From NCBI RefSeq assembly GCF_001949145.1, contig NW_019091523.1, forward strand, positions 249,534-313,533: a stretch of DNA of 64,000 bases, in the 5' to 3' direction. The translations under genes were made by a program, and so were the position numbers. This DNA is from Acanthaster planci. Its lineage: Eukaryota; Echinodermata; Asteroidea; Valvatida; Acanthasteridae. Positions 58,911 to 64,000 of this stretch are shown in pieces; within the stretch, counting starts at the first letter, position 1, and each line of letters opens with the position of its first letter. The notes below the pieces were generated by a model. That model saw only the letters and a program-made list of their open reading frames with translations. It made no database searches and was not told the DNA's origin.

Positions 58911-60646
58911 GGTAGTGGTCAAATTAAAAAGACGGAAATCTTGGCATATTTAGATGGCCAGTTTATTGAAGTTCGAAGCCTTTTTTCTGTTTAAAATTTC
59001 ACTCACCAGATATCAAGTAAGTTCCAAACAGACTTGCTACCGGTAGCATGACAAAATAACCTCTTTAAAAGAAAATATTCATAACGATGTCAATCAACGA
59101 AGAAAATTGACATTTTGGTCCACATTTCATGCATCTTCACCAGCTCATTAAGTATTCCAAATGGGGTTACGCACAGAACGTCACGTATACGGTGCACATA
59201 AGATGAAAGGCTTATCAGTGTGCAGCGGACTGACTGTTATATCCCACTTCCAAAGTCACTAAAAAGAACACTTTTTGGTAGGGCTTTTAAAGTTTTATTG
59301 CCACAAACCTAATAATGCCTTGTGACAAAGTTGAGGTCAAAGACCACAAACAAGCAATGCCAACATACATGTACACGTACCAGGTACATGTAGAGCATAA
59401 ATTTCACATTTTTACAACCGGTCCAGTAAATCTTCCCTCAAAAATCCAATGTGAATATAGCTAAAGAAAAACAGGCTCGGCAGGGTCAGCTCACATCACA
59501 GTGGCTCAGAATATTTAGGTCAAGGCAAATAACCTGTAGTCCTGCAGATACATGTGTACATGTACAAATGCAAGCTACCCCCAGCACGCCCCCCCCCAAC
59601 TCCTGATTCCAAGCACAGCCAGTCAGATCCTCAATCACTGGCCCACTTCCCCAGTTCCCTCTGAAAACTCCCTCTTAGCTTTTCATTAAATTGAGCCCTG
59701 GCAGAGTACATGTACATCGGCAATCAACAGGTCAGAATTTCGAGTGCTTTGACAAACCGAGCCAATCAAGGGTCACCCTTGGCCAAACCAGTGAGTCTTC
59801 TTATTTAAAACCTTCCGAGACAAAATCAATCTTAACCCTCCTTGACATTAGAACAATTAAATTCAAAGTTAATTAAGTCAATGAGTTCCTGTTTTTCCTT
59901 TCACGAAGCCATATTATTCAACTTCACTGAAAAGAAAAAATGCACACATGTACATGTAAGGTACTTCAAAATGACATTATTGACCTAATGTTATGAATTA
60001 TTTTCCTCAAAATATTATCTCTAGAGCAACACCCACAAAGATGGGTTTTTTGGGGGCCTCCAATCCTTTTCTGACCCAAAGTTTGCAGATGAGTCCCCCC
60101 CACTGGATTAGATTTGCAGGTGGAGTGGACTACCAAAAAAAATTGCCCCAACAGTTCACCACTAACAATGGGAATAACACTCTTGAGGCAAACTTTTCAT
60201 CGGTAAGCAGTCCATGTTTCAAGTTCATTCTCAACGGATATTTATCAACTGATCCAGGCCATATGTCCACCTTATAAAAACCCCATCAAGACACCACTTG
60301 CATCCTCTACATGTCAAACTGTTCTCATGCATAAATAGGGACAGAACTTTGAAACTGCGTCCTAAGAAGTGGATCACACAGCCACACTCAGTCAACAGGT
60401 GCACACGAGACAGGGCCTGCTTCCACATGTACATGGGTTGCCCCATGTGCCTGAGCCAAAACCACTCATAGCTGGGCCAAAAAAGAAAACAGATCTTTTT
60501 CCTTCAGAGCGGCTTCCTGACACAGGATGCGATCTTATGCCATAAAAAAAAAAAGACGACGAAAGAAGAGCAAACAGCACGTTGAAAATTTAACCCAGTT
60601 GCCGGGGTTATCATGCAGCGGTTGACACAAATAAAGGCCAACTTAC

Positions 60647-60659
60647 ATCCGTAATCCAT
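60647..60659 (-). CDS. Candidate start-codon exon, minus strand
   Basis: ATG GAT TAC GGA T followed by the perfect donor GTAAGT, in a good start context (GTTGCCATGG). The 180 bases upstream (60660-60840) are GC-richer and 5'-UTR-like. It ends one base into a codon, whereas the first recognised nkd exon needs a phase-0 partner, so at least one more exon would be required to connect them. Confidence 0.25.
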
Positions 60660-63600
60660 GGCAACAAATCATTTAAAAGCGCTACAGGTCATTACGGCCC
60701 TGTCGGCCCTCTTCAGAAGTTGCCGCCGCATCTCCTCGTCAGTGCATCACAAGGCGGTGTCTCTCTTGAGCGGGCAGCCGTTCGCTCTTCCATTACCTCC
60801 AATCCGCCATAAATACAAGGGGGGGGGACCCCTTACCTCCTAACCAATGAAAGAGAAGAGCGCCCACAAAAAGGACGGCATATTGCTTTTTGTGTCATCA
60901 TCTCACCGGCCAAATGAAAATCCATTTAAAATAATAACTGTTGAAAGGTGTTTCCCCTGCAGGCAGGGAGATGGAGGATGTAGATTGCATGGCGGCAGGT
61001 CGTAAGGTTGCACTCTGATACATATCAAAGGAAGCCGACACAGCGAGAATGCATCTGCCTTCTTAAATCCTGAATTTCCATAATCAGACGGAAACTGGGC
61101 TCTACCTGGGACGATTTTGAAGGAGGGGGGGTCCACGGAAGGAGAAAATCCACATCTAACTTTGCAGAGAAGTCAAGCATGTTAACATCACAGTTGAGTT
61201 GGTTTTTGTTTTCTTAATTTTTTTTCAAAGAGAGTTCCGGCAAAATGAAATGGACATGGTGTCTCTACGCATGGTAATATTCTCAGCAGGGGATTTGTCA
61301 CGCTTTTTATTCTTTTTTTTTTCCTTAATGGAAAAGGCTGTTGGGCCCGGCTGCTGAATGATGGTGCCACTGCTGTTAATTGGCCATGCATCACCCTGCA
61401 GGTATTTCCTTGGAATTCAGTCCGACACAAATTACTCAGTTGTGCGGGTTTTTTTTTTTTGAGGCGGAGGACAATGGGACTATGTGGTCTGGCTGCACGA
61501 TCAGTACCAACACCGCGATCTATCTGTCCAATGTCTTTTGCAGCATGTTTGTCCCTCTTGGCTATTTCTCATCACTTTTATTTTCCTCGCATTAAATTTT
61601 TTTTAAGAGATCTCGTTGGGTAAACGGAGGGGGGAGATTTCCAATTCCGAACGGAACAAACTCTTAAGTGTGCACGTTACATCAATTTAAAGTTTGTTAA
61701 GATGGAATGGACCGATGGTGCCATTTCACCGACAATAAGGCCCCAGGACATCGCTAAAATGAAGTCTCCTCGGAGGAGGTTGGGAACTATAGAAAGACCG
61801 ACAGAATGGGGTGCATGTCAAATATCATATCTCCTCTAAATCCAGGGACAAAGTAATTGAAAACAAATTTTTTCCGAGGGGAAAGGGGAGCGGGGGCTGG
61901 CAAGGCTTGTAAATTTGTCACAAATCTGTTGGAAACATTCGGCCTCATGTCACAGTAGGCCAGATATCTCTTAAGTAATTAGGTTGGGAGTTGAGAACAT
62001 GAGATTTTAATCATGTAGGGCAATGCTTTGCCGAGGACATGGATGTAGGAGGATTGTGAGAGTGACCAGATCGATGTGGACAGAGAGATGCAATGAGTAA
62101 TTATTCTTGCGGAGTAACAGATATACCGGTATGTATTGAAAAAATAAAACAGTATTTAAGACATTTTGACCAGATTATGGTGGATCAAATTTCACAAGTT
62201 TACACATGTAAAGTTGGTCCAAAATTTAAAAAACTTTACAAATGCCGACAGCAAAGGATTTTGGTGAAGAGGTGTTCAAAACTGAGTCATTCACTCAGTC
62301 TGCGCCTACATGTGCATGCACCCACGCTGTAAGTCACTGTGCAAACAAAAAGCCTATTTTGACCTCAGTGGCCATCCTTGGATGGTGTTTGGACTGTTTA
62401 TTTTGGGGAAGAAACTGTCAGAGCAGCTGTTTGTCTTGGCCTGGGACAACTTCTTGGAACTCGGCGGAGTTTCACAGAGGCAACCTGACATTGACTGAAT
62501 AAAAAGAGGTCGGTCTTGTCCAAGGACGGCATTTCAAGGTAAAGGAAGGCCCACTAAGATGCCATGCTATGTGCGTGTCTTCTCTTATGCCAAGAAGATG
62601 TACAGTACATGATGGATGTACATGTAAATTCCACACGATCAAAGCATTACGGGACCCAACCTAAGAGAATGTGTAGCAAGTTGCTAGAGCTACCTCCTGA
62701 GCTAACATCCTTTACATGAAAAAGAATCTCCCAAGATATAGATATTGAAGAGCCTCACCAAGGCCAGTTTATCCTTGCAAACACAACTTATAATAAAAAA
62801 TACCTACAAAATGAAAAACTCAGTCTGTGTAATCTAGCCACATACATGGATTTACTTCTGATGATGTCATAAGTGAACAACTCATCATAAAAACTATTAA
62901 GAGGCAGAAGAAATGAAAAGTGTATCCACACACGGGTAATTCTCTGCCATCTTTGCCAAGATTGGGCCACTTGGCCTGTAGCATCATTAAAGACAGACAA
63001 AAGGTATCCTGCTCTACACCTAAACCTCACACCCCAGAAAGATGGCCGGTTTTCAACAAAAGGCCGGGGGGGGGGGAAAGGTACATGTACGGTGGATTCG
63101 TTATGTGTTACATAACAGCTGCAATCGTGCTTCACACATTTACTCTGTGAATAAAAGTTCTTGGAGGTGGGGGCTCTCAGAAGATTAAAGCAAATGAGGC
63201 GCCTCTTGAAAAAGGAGGGCAACTGGTCAATATACCTACATGTATATGCTCAATTGTTGGATATCAATGTGTTACCATACGTGTCCCTTGGCCCAGGGGA
63301 TGAGGGGTGCAGTTTTGGCAGGAGTTACAATAACATGTACATTCTGTCCTCACTGACATACTTTATGGGGGGAAGTACACTCAAACCTTTATTCAATAAC
63401 TTCTTTCACAGACCATGTGCAGATATACCGAGTGTTTGCACTGTCATGAGTTTTGGTCATGTGGCACTGACTTTTGTAATAGCAAGCCAACACCCATACA
63501 GGAAAAATAAATATCAGATACAGAATATTATAAAGTTAAAATTGTTGGCATAGCATAATGGTCACGTGAGGCAGACGAGTCGGGCAAGTTTTTTTTCCCA

Positions 63601-64000
63601 TGATCTGTGCATACACCACAAAACATCATATGGCACATGAAGGTCATATTGTATCCTTATTATCCTATAGATATCTATCCACTGCTTTACTCTCAGAAAC
63701 CACAATTTACCAGATACAGTAAACTACAAAGTTGTGATAACTCAGTCCCCGTAACTGGAAACTTGATATTATAACACGGTTATGAGCCCTGAGGTACAGC
63801 TATGATGTGGAGTGCGAGATCCTGTAATCATGTGGGGTTTAAGTAACGCTCATATGGCAGCAATGTCCAGGGAAGAAAGAAGATGGGACCAGCGATGTGT
63901 ATGAAGGTATACATTGTTTCGCATTAAATTCTGCCATACAAGCTTCATCCATAGCAACATACTGTACAAGACCTTCCAACCAAAGGCACGTCTCCTACTA
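60660..64000. other. No gene recognised
   Basis: 61.1-62.1 kb is repeat-poor, purine-rich and lacks TGTACA words, so it could be a conserved non-coding block. An exact TCF/LEF site GATCAAAGC lies at 62637-62645. A 144-residue minus-strand frame at 62788-63222 owes its proline run to a poly-G tract and has no recognisable motif. Confidence 0.45.

Noticed and set aside
58999-59070. Minus-strand 56-bp pseudo-exon (59062-59007) reading GYFVMLPVASLFGTYLIS
   Set aside because: Good acceptor and donor but open in two frames, no partner exon found and no homologue recognised.
62788-63222. 144-residue minus-strand open frame
   Set aside because: The proline stretch comes from a poly-G tract; no motif, no splice context.
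1-64000. CRISPR arrays, bacterial operons, phage or plasmid features
   Set aside because: No regularly spaced repeats, ribosome-binding sites or dense bacterial-type ORFs; spliced animal genes and SINEs show eukaryotic DNA.

Overview
This window is eukaryotic and comes from an invertebrate deuterostome, most likely a marine one; echinoderm is my best guess, not a demonstrated fact. The reasons are GT-AG introns, one N in the assembly (36609), tRNA-derived SINEs, hAT-like and piggyBac-like non-autonomous elements, a LINE 3' end, and thousands of bases littered with TGTACA / ACATGTAC, TACCGGTA and AGGCCT words. Gene density is low and no operon, tRNA gene, rRNA or CRISPR array is present.

Two genes can be recognised with confidence. 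PIGM, the GPI mannosyltransferase I catalytic subunit, lies on the + strand at 24312-29708 in five exons that join without a frame break into 420 residues; its poly(A) signal is at 30116. A naked cuticle (nkd/NKD) homologue, the Dishevelled-binding Wnt antagonist, lies on the - strand from 43268 down to 33833. Five exons join in perfect phase into 525 residues: the NKD-type segment before VALPPE, the EF-hand, the RRNYYEELAGIEN block and the histidine-rich tail. Its N-terminal exon(s) upstream (to the right) are not resolved. The two genes converge tail to tail around 30.1-33.8 kb.

Region by region: 1-22.9 kb holds a possible minus-strand gene of unknown identity, seen only as short candidate exons (22.88, 22.77, 22.4, 12.05, 10.0, 7.8, 2.7, 2.2 and 1.7 kb), set in repeat-bearing DNA: SINEs at 3.7 and 18.6 kb, a 974-bp hAT-like element at 19.5-20.4 kb, and a piggyBac-like MITE nested in another inverted-repeat element at 20.7-22.2 kb. 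22.9-24.3 kb is the intergenic space before PIGM. 43.3-64 kb is almost gene-free DNA upstream of the recognised part of nkd. It contains a CpG-rich island with a small degenerate RING-like ORF (47.5-48.2 kb), a candidate Wnt/nuclear-receptor control block (55.85-56.26 kb: two exact TCF/LEF sites and a DR4), a perfect 16-bp CRE palindrome (58.72 kb) and several repeats.

The most useful leads are: the nkd EF-hand with a degenerate calcium loop split by an intron; the TCF/DR4 cluster upstream of a classical Wnt feedback gene; the orphan RING-like ORF in CpG-rich DNA; and the nested transposon structure with readable target-site duplications.
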